From NCBI GenBank assembly GCA_014773175.1, contig VXCM01002181.1, forward strand, positions 50,284 to 114,283: 64,000 nt of DNA, read 5' to 3'. The translations under genes and the position numbers were made by a program. Under the pieces are notes generated by a model that ran no database searches, was not told where the DNA came from, and worked only from the letters and a program-made list of their open reading frames with translations. How positions within the stretch are numbered: the stretch's first letter is position 1; each line of letters opens with the position of its first letter. Below are positions 1-42,215 of this stretch, piece after piece. Origin of the DNA: Lucifuga dentata (Eukaryota > Chordata > Actinopteri > Ophidiiformes > Bythitidae).

Positions 1-2057
1 TCTATAACTTGTGTTTGTGAGCGTTCGGTGTTGTCTCGGCTTCTTGTTGTTCAGTCGTTCTTCTCAGTGTGTGTCAGTGTTTCACAAAGAGTGACCGTGC
101 GCTCTGTAATTACAGCAGTTTCTACCTGCAGTGCTTAATACACTCTCTCACTGTGTCCTCTCCTTTCGACACCCCCGACTCCTGATGTAAGGCCTGCGCT
201 CATTCTTCAAAAGCACTTAGCAACAGAGGAAATTGCCAACAAATGATAGGATAAACACTATAAAAAGAAAGACGGACAACTAAATCATCAACTCTCAATA
301 CAAGGCTCCCTGCCCGCCACCTGAACGCCATTATGAGTGAGTGGCTTCAAAGAATATGGCATGGTGTGTGTGTCGGTGTGCGTGAGTATAAGTGTGCACA
401 AGCATGTGATATTCTGTGTAGGAGTTTATTTGTGTAGTCCTCTAAGAAACCCTGCAGTCTAATTGAGAGCGGAGCCAGCAGACGGCGGCTAGGGTGACAT
501 TTCTGTCTCAGATGGGTGCGGTGACGGGCTGTAGCACCACTGCGTTAATGACACCATTTACTGCTGCCTGTGGAGAGCCAACAGGATGTCAGCAGGGGTT
601 TTATGCCTAATCTGCTCTGAGTATGTGTGTATGTATGTGTGTGTATGTGTGATTGCAGCAGGTTTTCACGTAGCAACAAATAAGAGGTAACACTGCTGCT
701 TCCAGGTATATCACTGTCAGGTACATGTATTTGTCTATGCATATAACACCATCTAAATAAGGGATAATCCACACTGATTTTAATTATCTCATTTGTCACA
801 TGACCGTCTGTTATAAGTACCACTAATCATATTCTGGGGTGCTTGAGCTTGGGTTACTTAGCAACTTTCAAATAGAAAGTTTGTCTTTGTCTTTAGCAAC
901 CTTGGAATAAATGTTACTTTACTACTCCATCAAGAGACTGGAAATGAGTCTATGTAGGTTCTGTGTATTTAATTAAAAATAACAAAACCCTTCAGCCAAT
1001 AAGAATTGAGTGTTCTCCATGGACCTGGCATAAGTTGTTTGTTACCATATTTGGTTGCAACTGAGACAGATTTGTGATGAGAGTTTGCTTGGGGGTTCAT
1101 AATGAGCTCCTTTATTGAGAACCACTGGGTCCATCTGTCAGTGGCCCTGAGGACTTTGTGGTGTTGTGATACGAACACCTCTGTCACACACTGCTGCAAT
1201 GTCCCAGCTTAGAAATCTGTGTCGTAAAGGTGAGGTGGACAGGTGTGTGTGGATGATGGTGAGGGTGAAGCAGTACAAGTCCTGGAGTTAGAGATCCATC
1301 TTTATCACCTCTCCTCTCTCTTTTTCCACACAAAGTGTACACACTCGGGCTATTGGTTTTTTTCTGACTTTTCTGCTAGCCAAACCAGTGTAAAGAACTG
1401 AATGAGCAGCTGTGAGATGTGTTTCCTCTTCTCCTTCTTTCTGACCTGCTTAACTAGCATGACAGCCTGATGCTTTCCTCTTAAAAGCCCAGTGAAATCG
1501 CCTCTCTCCTCTGGCTGAAATGCCATTAGCTCGGTGACTCTAGGGTACAACTGCAGTGTGTGTGTGTGACTGAAGTGGAGATGGAGAGGCATATGGAGGG
1601 GCTTTACTTTGGTCAGTGCTGAGCTTGCCCAGAGGGCATCAGGGGTCAGCCTCCTGAACAAACCCACTGTTACCACAGCTAAAAGGCCGCGGGGGTGGAG
1701 TGGGAGGTTTGGAGTTTTGGGGGNTGCCCTCCAGGAACTGAGCTTGACACTTCTCTGATGTCTTTGTGAGGAAGGGTCGGTTTAGTATGTTGACGTGGAG
1801 GTCGAAAGAAAACGGCTCACATTGACCCGCTCTGAATAACTGGCCGGTGAACATGTGTGTGTGTGTGGGGGGACCGTGCTGCGCCTGGAGCAGCCAAATA
1901 TCCACACAGCTGTCATGTAAGAACAAGCTCACACTCTGGTGCACAGGCACATAGCTACTTCACGATTACAAACACAACACCCACATGTACTGTATGTGAG
2001 TGTATATAGACGTGCAAATGCTCGCATTTGAATTTCCCTCCATGCTGTTCAGCTTAC
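1..2057 (-). other. Left edge: ass1 last intron or 3' flank, no exon seen
   Basis: I read this stretch in all frames for the final ass1 exon, which in vertebrates encodes about 37 residues containing a GDYEP-like motif, and did not find it. A splice donor at 2056-2057 (minus strand) opens an intron into this region, so the last exon most likely lies left of position 1. The stretch holds short TG-rich runs and a single-N gap at 1724 in G-rich sequence. The short ORFs here show no recognisable protein. Confidence 0.6.
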
Positions 2058-23279
<21,222 letters not shown>

Positions 23280-23909
23280 TCAAAAAATTATTAAACAAAA
23301 TTTCCCAAGCATTTTAAAAATAATACTAATAGTAATGAAGTGAAACTGTAAAACAAAAGTTTGAAACAAAAAAAAAAACTTCAATTGCAAAAAAATGAAA
23401 CTTTGTTTGAAAAGAGGATCCCTCTGAGTTACAACTTTTTTCTTTTCACTTTCAGTACACAGGTTTTCATTGACTGTTCTGTTTTTTTTCAGTTAGGCTT
23501 CTCAACATTTCAGTTTCAAATTTGACACAAAGCTCTTGTGTGGCAAAAGAGGAAAGTCAATGTTAATGACTAAGTCAGTGTTCCTTTTAACTTGTTATCC
23601 AAACCTGTTGTTGAAACACTGGAGTAATATTTGATCCCAACTTAAAATGTAACCATCATGTCTCTAAGCTGGTTCAGTTTTTTTTTTTTAAATCTATGTA
23701 TGGCATTGCAAAGATATCACTTGTGCTCTGTTTCAAAAATACTGATACTGTTAAACAAGCCTTTATTTCATCATTTCTGCATTCCTCTTTTTTAGATTTG
23801 TTAAAAATACTTAGAATAAACTACAACTAAAAAATAGTATCAATGCAGAGATGTTAAAGTAAAGACCTCTCTATGGAGGTAATTCCCTGCCATGTTAAGA
23901 GCATCACTA

Positions 23910-24020
23910 TTAAAGGACCATACCAACCATTTTGAATGTTTGAGACTAATATATTCAATTTTCATACACGTAACGTTACTGACAATCATTTACTAAAGCA
24001 TACTATTGGAACGGTGAATT
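23910..24020 (+). mobile_element. Left end of TTAA-flanked inverted-repeat element
   Basis: Begins TTAAAGGACCATACCAACCA and matches the left ends at 31110 and 44940 for about 110 bp, up to the shared phrase GGAACGGTGAATT. It then runs into a TTA microsatellite (24018-24042) and the GATATC array. No right end matching the family was found, so it is truncated or recombined. It lies in ass1 intron 1. Confidence 0.6.
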
Positions 24021-24037
24021 ATTATTATTATTATTAT

Positions 24038-24505
24038 TATTAGATATCTTAAAAGCAATTGTGACTAGTACTACTTCACATTCAAGATATCTGCAATTGT
24101 ATTTCGATTAGTCATAATTCCGGTTTCACACATCTACATTTTGACTAGTAATATCTTAATTTTGGATATCCAAAAAGGCATTTAAGATATTTCAAATCGC
24201 GAGGAATTAAAGATGTCTTTAATTGGAATTATGACTAGTCACAAATGCATTAAAGATATCTTGAATTAGAATTTCAACTAGTCATAATTTAATTAAAGAT
24301 ATCTGGAATTCACATGTCGGATAGGCGAAACTGAACTGTGGATATCTCAAATAAATTCTCCATACAAGTTAATGGGGCATTCTTACAAGGCAGAATGTAA
24401 TTACGGATATCTTCAATTCGAATTTCTACTAATCAAAATGTAATTACAGATATCTTAAAATCGAATTCTGACTAGTCAAAATTGAATTACGGATATCTTA
24501 AATGT
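24038..24505. repeat. Degenerate GATATC/ACTAGT tandem array
   Basis: About ten copies of a degenerate unit in which a (A/G)GATATCT word alternates with (G/A)ACTAGTCA roughly every 40-45 bases. Examples are GATATC near 24042, 24085, 24255, 24298, 24343, 24407, 24448 and 24492, and ACTAGT near 24066, 24231, 24281 and 24470. The middle (about 24340-24400) departs from the unit. It lies in ass1 intron 1. Similar sequence occurs as dispersed repeats in fish, as far as I recall. Confidence 0.65.
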
Positions 24506-24855
24506 GTATCATTCCCCTTTAATAAATGTTAAAACGGCTTGCCATGTGTCGTCTTTGAATTCATTTCTCAAAATATAGCTGACCCTGACTATTCTATTAG
24601 TCGCTGTTATTTTGATGCTAGCTACATTGTTAGCTACACTGTAAAGCATTGTATAACTTTTGTTCAGCAAAGTATAAATAAATTCTATCATTATTATTGA
24701 TTCCTACATGTTAGTTGTGTCAAGCTGCAAACGTTAGCCACTGAATCATTCGGTGTTCAGAAATTCTGTCCACACAGAATTCAGCTGTTTGTATCGAACG
24801 ATAAAACATTAAACACTTACAGAAACATGAAAGCAGGAAAATAAGTCGTACTTAC

Positions 24856-24935
24856 GGAACAGCGGTTTGGTTTTACCGGAGAAGTGAATAACCAGAAATG
24901 AATGAGTCTGTACTGATGCAACGTTTCATTCTGTT
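24856..24935 (-). other. ass1: ass1 5' UTR exon (donor clear, upstream limit approximate)
   Basis: A strong donor (GTAAGTACG on the minus strand) lies at 24848-24855, just downstream of GC-richer sequence. It would join to the acceptor before the ATG exon, whose exonic part begins at 23254. This gives a short non-coding first exon separated by a 1.6-kb intron, as is usual for ASS1 genes. The transcription start is estimated. Confidence 0.6.
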
Positions 24936-25020
24936 GCGTGACGATCTGCATCCTGCACTGTGATTGGTCAGCTCACGTTACGTCGTGCGTAGCGTTCATA
25001 TAGTGGTCATGTGACGTTCA
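24936..25020 (-). promoter_or_regulatory. ass1: Likely ass1 core promoter
   Basis: Immediately upstream of the first exon is a CCAAT box read on the minus strand (plus-strand GATTGGTCA at 24960-24968). CpG-containing words such as ACGTTACGTCG and a TGACG half-site (at 25011-25015) follow. This composition differs from the A/T-rich surroundings. Promoter function is inferred from position only. Confidence 0.4.
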
Positions 25021-25093
25021 TAATTGTTAAAAAAAAAAATTAAAAATAAATAAAAAATTAAGGAAAGATCTAATTTAGTAATAATATAGAAAG

Positions 25094-25155
<62 letters not shown>

Positions 25156-27000
25156 AAATCAAGTCGGGAAAAGCCTTTTAACAAACAGCCAAATGTTTGG
25201 AATTATATTTAACTCTGGAACAATCCTGAGTCTTTGGAGATAAAATCAGTGTTATTTCTTCATGATAAAAGACACGTCTAAGGGTTGGGGGCTGTTAAAA
25301 ATTACTTTACTAACCCCCAAAACTCTGGATTTACCTACAAATGTTGGGAATAGTGACAAAAACCTGGCAAAGCTCCAAAAGGTTATAATTGTGAGAATAA
25401 CTTTAAAGGCAGCAAATCATCAAAAGCCAGCAAAAAGTGACACATAAGACAAGTTGGGAAAAATTGGGAAAGACATTTAGTGGGGATAACTGTGAAAAAC
25501 TTATGAATTTTCCAGAAAAAGCAAGGATGGACATAAAAATCTGAACTAAAACTTAAAAGTTAATTTTTGACATGGCTGGAGAACTGGAAATAATCATGAA
25601 TTGGAATAATTCTGGGAACTAGGGAATACAGGTAATTCCTGATGGTTGGTTGATAGGTGACAGGTGACATGTTCGCCAGCATGAAAACCTAGAAAAACAA
25701 TGCAGGCTAACTAGTCATCATAATATTCATACTGTAGCAATGTAATGTTCAAAAATGCATTAAATTGCTGCTGCAGTTTTTCATACATGTCTAGTGTACT
25801 GTACATTTGGTAACATTCACCATAAAATGTCCTGGAATAACCTCAAAAATGAAGAAATAATTCCTTATAACTGGACTATTTTTTTAAAATAAATTTGTGT
25901 TATTATATAAATCTAGCTATTTATTTTTTTATTAATACTTCACAGAACAACTGTCCACTATAATGTACTGTATAAATGAAGAAAATCAAGCTGCTGACTT
26001 TAACAAATGTTGCACTGACATTTTTTTCTACGAGCTGCATGTATGCATGTACACTGCATGCATATTTGCAAAGGAAGCAGCTATTACCTTTCTGCTTTCA
26101 AACAGTTTTCATCAGTTTACTAATAATTTAGAGCATTAAGTATTATCTGCAAAAACAAAACAAAACAAACAAAAAAAAAAAAAAAANAAAAAAAAAAAAA
26201 AACAGGCAGGTTAACTTAAATTTCAAATGTATGTGTACTGAATTTACTGGTAAGTTTCCAATGTGCCAATGCAACAGCTATATTTTCATACCATGTATTA
26301 TCTAGTCCACTAATATTTCTGCAGTATCTGAAAACATAAGTGCTAAAAACCTTGACTGAGACAATGATTTTATTTTTTTGCCATGAACTTCCAAAAAAAA
26401 AAAGATCAAAAATACAATATAAACTTCTGAAAATCAATACACTGAATTTTTTTTTNAAAAAACAAAAAACAAAAAAAAAAACACTGAGCAAAGACAAAGT
26501 CCAGGTGGCTACTGACTCTGCTTAGTCCGCTTAGCTTTTCCAGATCGCAGATCATGGCATTTCACAAATGTTGCTCCTCCCCCTATTGTCCCCGATCATA
26601 AAAAGTTCACTAGTAAGCATCTGCCAAAAAAACATACAGTACAAAGTGCCCAATAACATGTCCTGAAGCTAACTGTGTTGAAATTTTTAACCAAGCATGA
26701 CTTCAATCCACCACTTACTATATAATGTACACGTCTCCCCAGATTCGACTCCCTATGTAGAAGAGTGGTCAGTCTGTTCTGACTGAATGTGTACAGACAT
26801 ATATAAAGGCTACGGTGTCTGAGAAAAGAGGGGAGACGGAAACAGAAGTTAAAGGTGAGTTGCTGTCAAATCAGCGCCTGAGGTCACAGGATTGATACGG
26901 TGAGCAAGTCTCAGATGCTCCAACATCCAATAAAATCAGAAAAAAACATCATCATCCATGGGGGGATCTCAAACTGATGCTCTCTTTCCATTTTGCCGGT
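25021..27000. other. ass1-surf4 intergenic region / surf4 3' UTR
   Basis: Head of ass1 to tail of surf4. Holds an (AC)n tract at 25095-25150, poly(A)/N joins at 26172-26202 (N 26187) and 26451-26460 (N 26456), and A/T-rich unique sequence. Part of the right side is probably surf4 3' UTR. Small ORFs, including the 61-codon one at 25262-25447, have no recognisable domain. Confidence 0.5.
25095..25150. repeat. (AC)n microsatellite
   Basis: An uninterrupted run of 56 bp, about 100 bp outside the ass1 promoter region. Confidence 0.9.
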
Positions 27001-27006
27001 TTTATT
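27001..27006 (-). promoter_or_regulatory. surf4: Candidate surf4 poly(A) signal
   Basis: TTTATT on the plus strand reads AATAAA on the minus strand, about 520 bp past the surf4 stop codon. Other copies at 26369-26374 and near 25919 are alternatives, so the true 3' end is uncertain. Confidence 0.35.
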
Positions 27007-27193
27007 CACAAAACATGGAAGGTTATCTATGACAACTCATGACATAACATCCATAAAACACAACACATGATTCATTCCTTCTGCAGAAACAACAAATACG
27101 TTTTCTTCTTGTTGTCATCAATGAGCCATTTACCTTACACTGTGACTTTTTTTAATAGGCAATTTTACTCTTGCTGTCGTTAAAATGAAGACN

Positions 27194-27228
<35 letters not shown>

Positions 27229-27446
27229 ATGTTACCGTCATGAACTAAAAACATAAACAAAAGTTGGGAGGACAATAGAAAAAAAAGACAGTGTGTCCAT
27301 TGATTGGTGAGGTGGTTTCTGTGAGCATGGCCAAATGATAAAGTATTAAAGAAACTGAATGGACCTTGCAGGGTGAAACTGGAAGGAAGGGAGGGTCTTT
27401 GTGTCCCGTCCGGTGGGGGAAGGTAGTGGTGCTGTGCAATCCTCTC

Positions 27447-34913
<7,467 letters not shown>

Positions 34914-35110
34914 ATTTATATAGAAATATGAATTTTAATTGTTAAAGCTCAACACGACACTGTTTTAACGTGTTGAATTTTACGCAGGATGTGTTGAAGC
35001 CGTTCCTCCCCCCGTTAACGTTATTTACTTGAAGATTTCCCGATCGGCTGAACGCAGAGAAAGGCCGCCTCCGCCCCACAATGCCCCGCGATTTGACGAG
35101 AGGGACAGAG
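34914..35110 (-). promoter_or_regulatory. surf4: surf4 5' UTR and GC-rich promoter region
   Basis: Upstream of the surf4 ATG the base composition shifts to CpG-containing sequence (34990-35110, e.g. AAAGGCCGCCTCCGCCCC and CCCCGCGATTTGACG), unlike its flanks. This resembles the CpG-rich promoters of housekeeping genes. The start site was not located. Confidence 0.4.
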
Positions 35111-36459
35111 CCCCCCTACATGGTTCTTGCAACCACTGCATGCCACGTATGCCGATCTGACCAGGGGTTTGCACAGCTAGCCTGTGTTATTTACTGCTTT
35201 TAACCACGAAAACAAATATAATTATTATTTAGGTTGACAGAACTAATGTCCTGCGCCTATTATCCAAATAAACAGTTATTCCATATCAGACAGTTAGCTA
35301 TATAAATGTATGCAGATTAAGAAATGATGCTGTAAGTGTCAATCCAAATTTGTCATGTTTGAGTAAAGTTCTTAAGTAATATTAACACTTGACGCAAAGA
35401 TGTTGAAAGCTTTTGTCATTCATTCTTTTTTTTTTTAATGCTTTTATGTTCAATAATTCTGGATAGATCTAGAGAATTATATCACAAATCACACAGAAAA
35501 AAAACCTGATAAAAAATTAGACAAGATGGTAAATCTTTGCATCATAATTAGATATTACATAGGCCACACAAATATAAATGATTAGTTAAAAAAAAAAACT
35601 TTTCGTTTTTGTCCAAATCAGTCAATATATAAATGAATTCAAAAATCAAGTTTGGTGGATTAATCAAGTCTTCCTGCAACATCCAATTAAGCTTTAGATG
35701 CTGGACTCACTGCTACCATGACAGTGATGTAAAATTTCCCAATAAAGAATTCAACTCCTTGCTCCATAAAAGAAAGTGGGCTGTCCAGGCCCTGAGGCTG
35801 CAAAGCAACCCCAAGACATGAGGCTCCCTTTACCAAGCCCTTGAACAGATTCTTTCCAACCAAACAATTGACTACAAAATAGTAGAAAATCAACATATCA
35901 GTTAAAAAAAAAAAAAAAAAAAAAACTATTATGAACACAATCTCACAAGAATAGGTTTGCATTTACACGAATAATTCCCAGGTTAAGTCAGGAGATTTTA
36001 ATATTCTACCTTCAGCTAGAAGTACCACCCTTTTCAATGATATAGTATATGCTCATAGAGTGCTATAGACTACTTTGTATTTGTCTCTCCTTGAATTGGA
36101 AATTTAAAGTCCAAGTTCCAAATCTATAATTAATCTATAATGAGCTGCTTTAAAGTCAGTGACTGAGAGACAGAACAGATAAGGTTTGCAAATCGGATTG
36201 ATTTATTTTATGACAATGATGTGGTTTACAATCCAGAAAACAGCTTATCAGTCTATTGCCACACACTATGTTGTTCAAACAGCCTCTCTGGAACAGTGCA
36301 ATTGTGTACCATCAAATCTTCTCATGAAGAAAAATGCAGAAAATGGTAATGAATCCACACAAAGATCTGACTGTTCTCACACATAAGAATACTACTGTAA
36401 ACTGCTATTCCCTAACAAATTACCAGATATAAAATACAGTTCATATACGGCATTCCCAA
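35111..36459. other. surf4-surf2 spacer
   Basis: Tandem spacer of about 1.3 kb, A/T-rich with T-runs and A-runs. The part nearest 36460 is probably surf2 3' UTR. No gene or recognised repeat. Confidence 0.5.
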
Positions 36460-38867
<2,408 letters not shown>

Positions 38868-39709
38868 AGCTTAGAAACACTTTAAATCGGGTTTTTCTGT
38901 ATTTGATTATTTCAGGCAAAGTCTACACGTGGGTCTCCTGCACACTCTCTCGGTGAGTTTTGAAGTGGAAGTACGAAAGATCAGCTTTGTCGAACAGATC
39001 ACGTTCATTCAATCGTTATCATGGTATTAATCAAACATGACCCCCCTGATTAAATCAATTTGAGTAAACCATGTAAACTCAAAATAGTTGTTTGTAGCTA
39101 AAAGTGGAAACGAGCTAAGCTAGCAAGGAAGTTAGCCGGGTCAGCTGACAGGACAGCGTCTGACAGTTTGGAAACGCATAGAGCAGGAAAAAAACAGAAC
39201 ATCCACTTTGCTCATTTTTCCTGCACTTTCAGACATTTCTGGGCATTTATTTCTACAGTCAGCTTTAAATGAAAATGTTGTTAAATTTGGATCGTATTCG
39301 AAAACGGAAAACAGTCGTAGTTATCTAGTTATCTTGCAGATCCTCCTCCGGTAAAGAATTAGCATTATGTCAGTAACTCATTTGCAGGTTGTCTTTAAAG
39401 AGTGAGTCATCTTCTGTCATATAAACACTCTTTCCTGTGAAAACAAAGATACGCCCACAATCATTTGACAGCAGATGTAATGCTAGCTGGTCTGGTCGGA
39501 GACATCTTATTTGGAACTTTGCTACTTTCCCACATTCCGTTTGAAAATAAAATAGACATTAATTGAAATATTTCATATCGTTATTACTGGCTTCGAACGT
39601 GTCGTGTTACTGATCGGCTGACGGGAGTTGCTGCGCCTACTAAGTTAGCTAAGTTAGCAGGCAACCTAGCCAAACAGGATAAAACTACAAATATTAACAT
39701 ATGAAAATA
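38868..39709. promoter_or_regulatory. Shared surf2/bbln divergent promoter region
   Basis: The two start codons are 842 bp apart and transcribed away from each other, so their promoters share this interval. It also contains both 5' UTRs. No TATA box stands out at either end. Bidirectional control is inferred from layout only. Confidence 0.4.
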
Positions 39710-40761
39710 ATGTCTGGACCAAATGGAGATCCCAACATGTTGGTTGATGATGGTATTATTAACGACGAAGATGAGTTCAGCGAAGAAGGTAACGAGCAAG
39801 CGCGTCTATTGATTTAAATAGTGCTAATGCATTGATGCTAACATTGCATTAAAGGGAAATTCCGCACTAAAGCAGACAGAACGTCCAGCGTGACGGTCAG
39901 GTGATTTTGGCAGTGACATTCATGTACGTCTTTCACAGTCGGAAATCAAAGCATCTGGAATTGATTTTATTCAGGGACACTTAAGGACCACTGCTCATTA
40001 AGTAGTGGCTTGTGATAGGATATTTGAGATATTGCACCGAAATGAGCTGTTATTACAGCTGTTGTTACATATTAATACTTATAATTATGATTTTACTGTG
40101 ACATATAGTATTTATGTTGTAATACAATATGTCACAGTAAAATCATCATTGCTCTCCATAATATATATTTCTCGTGTCCATACTTTGTCTACAGATGACA
40201 TGATCATCTCTCGCTCGAACTTTTAGCGTGAGAAATTTGCTTCAATTCACATAAAAAAAAAATATATATATATATATATATATTTATATAATGTTCAGAG
40301 ATGATNAATTCACATAAAAAAAAAATATATATATATATATATATATTTATATAATGTTCAGAGATGATATATCTGCAAGCTACTAGTGTCAGGTCATACC
40401 AGCTTTAAAAACTAGTAGAATTGTAGAATAACCTTTTACAGACTGACTTCCAAGTTTTACTTTCAAAACCAACTGATTTCTCCTGTTTCCTTCAGAATAC
40501 GCTGCTATCAACTCCATGCTAGATCAGATCAACTCCTATCTGGATGATCTGGAGGATCGTAATGATTCGCTGAATGGCAAACTCCACGAACTGATGGAGT
40601 CTAACCGGCAAGCCCGACTAGAGTTCAGGGCCCAGCTGCTTGGCTCCCCTCTCCAGGAGGAGCATCCTGGTCATCCTGCTGATGAGGACTCCTTCCCACC
40701 CAGCAAGGGAGACATGGACGAGGACACAGGAGGGTCAAAAATGAGAGATGAGAGCAAATAG
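39710..40761 (+). CDS. bbln: Bublin coiled-coil protein (C9orf16 family), complete
   Basis: Small conserved protein linked to intermediate-filament organisation in the family's nematode member. Two coding exons, 39710-39788 and 40496-40761, join in phase to give 114 residues. The N-terminus MSGPNGDPNMLVDDG matches the human start MSGPNGD. The core EYAAINSMLDQINSYLDDLE (residues 27-46) and LHELMESNRQARLEF (57-71) is the family coiled coil. An in-frame ATG lies 9 bp upstream (39701), but the conserved MSGPNGD start argues for 39710. The human protein has 83 residues; here about 30 extra acidic C-terminal residues follow the coiled coil (GDMDEDTGG). The intron holds a hairpin and a duplicated join at N 40306. 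Convergent with ciz1. Confidence 0.93.
40087..40146. other. 60-nt near-perfect hairpin in bbln intron
   Basis: Left arm 40087-40106 and right arm 40127-40146 pair perfectly over 20 bp. One A-A mismatch follows, then 5 more pairs around an 8-nt loop. The length and shape resemble a pre-miRNA, but a tiny palindromic transposon remnant is equally possible. No known microRNA seed was recognised. Confidence 0.6.
40244..40368. repeat. 62-bp duplicate flanking N at 40306 (probable assembly artefact)
   Basis: Bases 40244-40305 equal 40307-40368 and include an (AT)n run. Located in the bbln intron. Confidence 0.8.
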
Positions 40762-42215
40762 ATCTGGGGTTATGTTTAGTAGAAGAGAAATATTTATAAC
40801 AGTTGACTCAACTCCTTACCTCTGTCTTCACTAGTGACTGCCATGCTGGATCTTGGTATCTTTTCCTTCTGTAAATCTGGACTCTCATCAACAGACACTT
40901 CAGTGTACAAAAAGCATTTTGCATCCCTTCTTGCACTGAGAACAATCTAGTCTGTCTCATTTGTTCACTCTAGTATGCTGATGATTGGTTTCCTGAGAGG
41001 AAGGGGTTGTTGACTTCTGACAAGTACTCTTTGTACACAAGTTACTAGGCACTCGACTGCCAACTCGTTAAAGTCAAATGCGTGAAGTCCTTCTGTATGT
41101 AGTTTGTTAGATCAAGATGATAGGTTTGCCTGCTGTCTGTCATTTGTATAAATCTCCTCACAGCATTATGGACCAGCTCAATGTAACCAGAGGATCATAT
41201 TCACATCTGTCCGGATTCCAGACAAAAAGCTTAAGGGTCCAACTGGTTTGATGCTTTGTTAGGAGGCAATTAATTTGAATACTAATCTAATATAACATGC
41301 TGACTGTCCATGATGACTTGTCCTATGGTGCACGTCTGTACTTTCTCCATGATCTTGAAAGTGATTCTGCATTGACAAATGTTTAGCGTTACATCAATTC
41401 CTGCTTCTTCATAGCTATACAGTCAATGTAATCATGTCTTATTTACTTTCTGGAATAAGTACCAATTTATTTATTTTTTCTAAATGTGAGTGATGCAGTT
41501 TGAAAAGTGTTTATAGGTAAGGTGCTGAAGAATATGAATTCTGACAAAAGCATAAAGTCGAAACGCGTGGGAATTGTCAAGACATTTTAATATAAATTAA
41601 AATGACCCCCAAACAGAAAACACACATCCAAAAATACATTAAACTTTCAGCAGTTAGAAAACATCGCTTGTTTGTTCATCTCAGTTTTGTCAGTAGCTGA
41701 ATAAAAATACAATAAGAAACATACAGCTTTGTTTGAAATGATCCTTTACGTCTTCTAATCCTACTCTGTTCTCTTTTAGTGCCAGACATGAGAAAACAAA
41801 CTTGTCTCAGAAAACTTTTACCTACTCCCTCCTTCAGACAGAACGTAATGTTCCGATAATCATGTGATGCCATGACCACAAGGAAATGCTACACGTGTCA
41901 CTCTGTATTCTGTGGGCATACAGTATCTATCTATTATTGGGATGAGATGTTTCCAGAACAGCACACTGACCAGAGAAATGCTTCCTTTCATCTATGTCTT
42001 TTCATGGTGGCTTGTGACTGCTGAAGTGCTAAAACTAAGTGAATTTAGTCTTGTTACTGGTGCAAGCAAAAAGTGACTCGTAGTTTCACTACAGTACATG
42101 AATAGTTGGCCGACACTTTGTTGTTCCCTTTGATTAATGTTACGACTGTTAAAAGTCAACTGTAATTCCACCTGTCAGATGTAAAGGAATAAAAATAAGG
42201 AAATAAAGCGTCAAT
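40762..42215 (+). other. Probable bbln 3' UTR and bbln-ciz1 convergent spacer
   Basis: Non-coding sequence after the bbln stop. Two canonical AATAAA signals near 42190-42207 followed by TTTTTGTGTTGTG suggest that the bbln transcript ends about here, giving a 1.4-kb 3' UTR. Minus-strand AATAAA pairs at 41466-41475 may serve ciz1, so the 3' ends may overlap. Confidence 0.45.
42188..42207 (+). promoter_or_regulatory. bbln: Candidate bbln poly(A) signals
   Basis: Two AATAAA hexamers (42188-42193 and 42202-42207), with a GT-rich element TTTTTGTGTTGTG starting about 25 bases later. This is the usual arrangement of a vertebrate cleavage site. Confidence 0.5.

Noticed and set aside
25262..25447. 61-codon ORF between ass1 and surf4
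   Set aside because: A/T-rich, no family similarity recognised, no supporting context.
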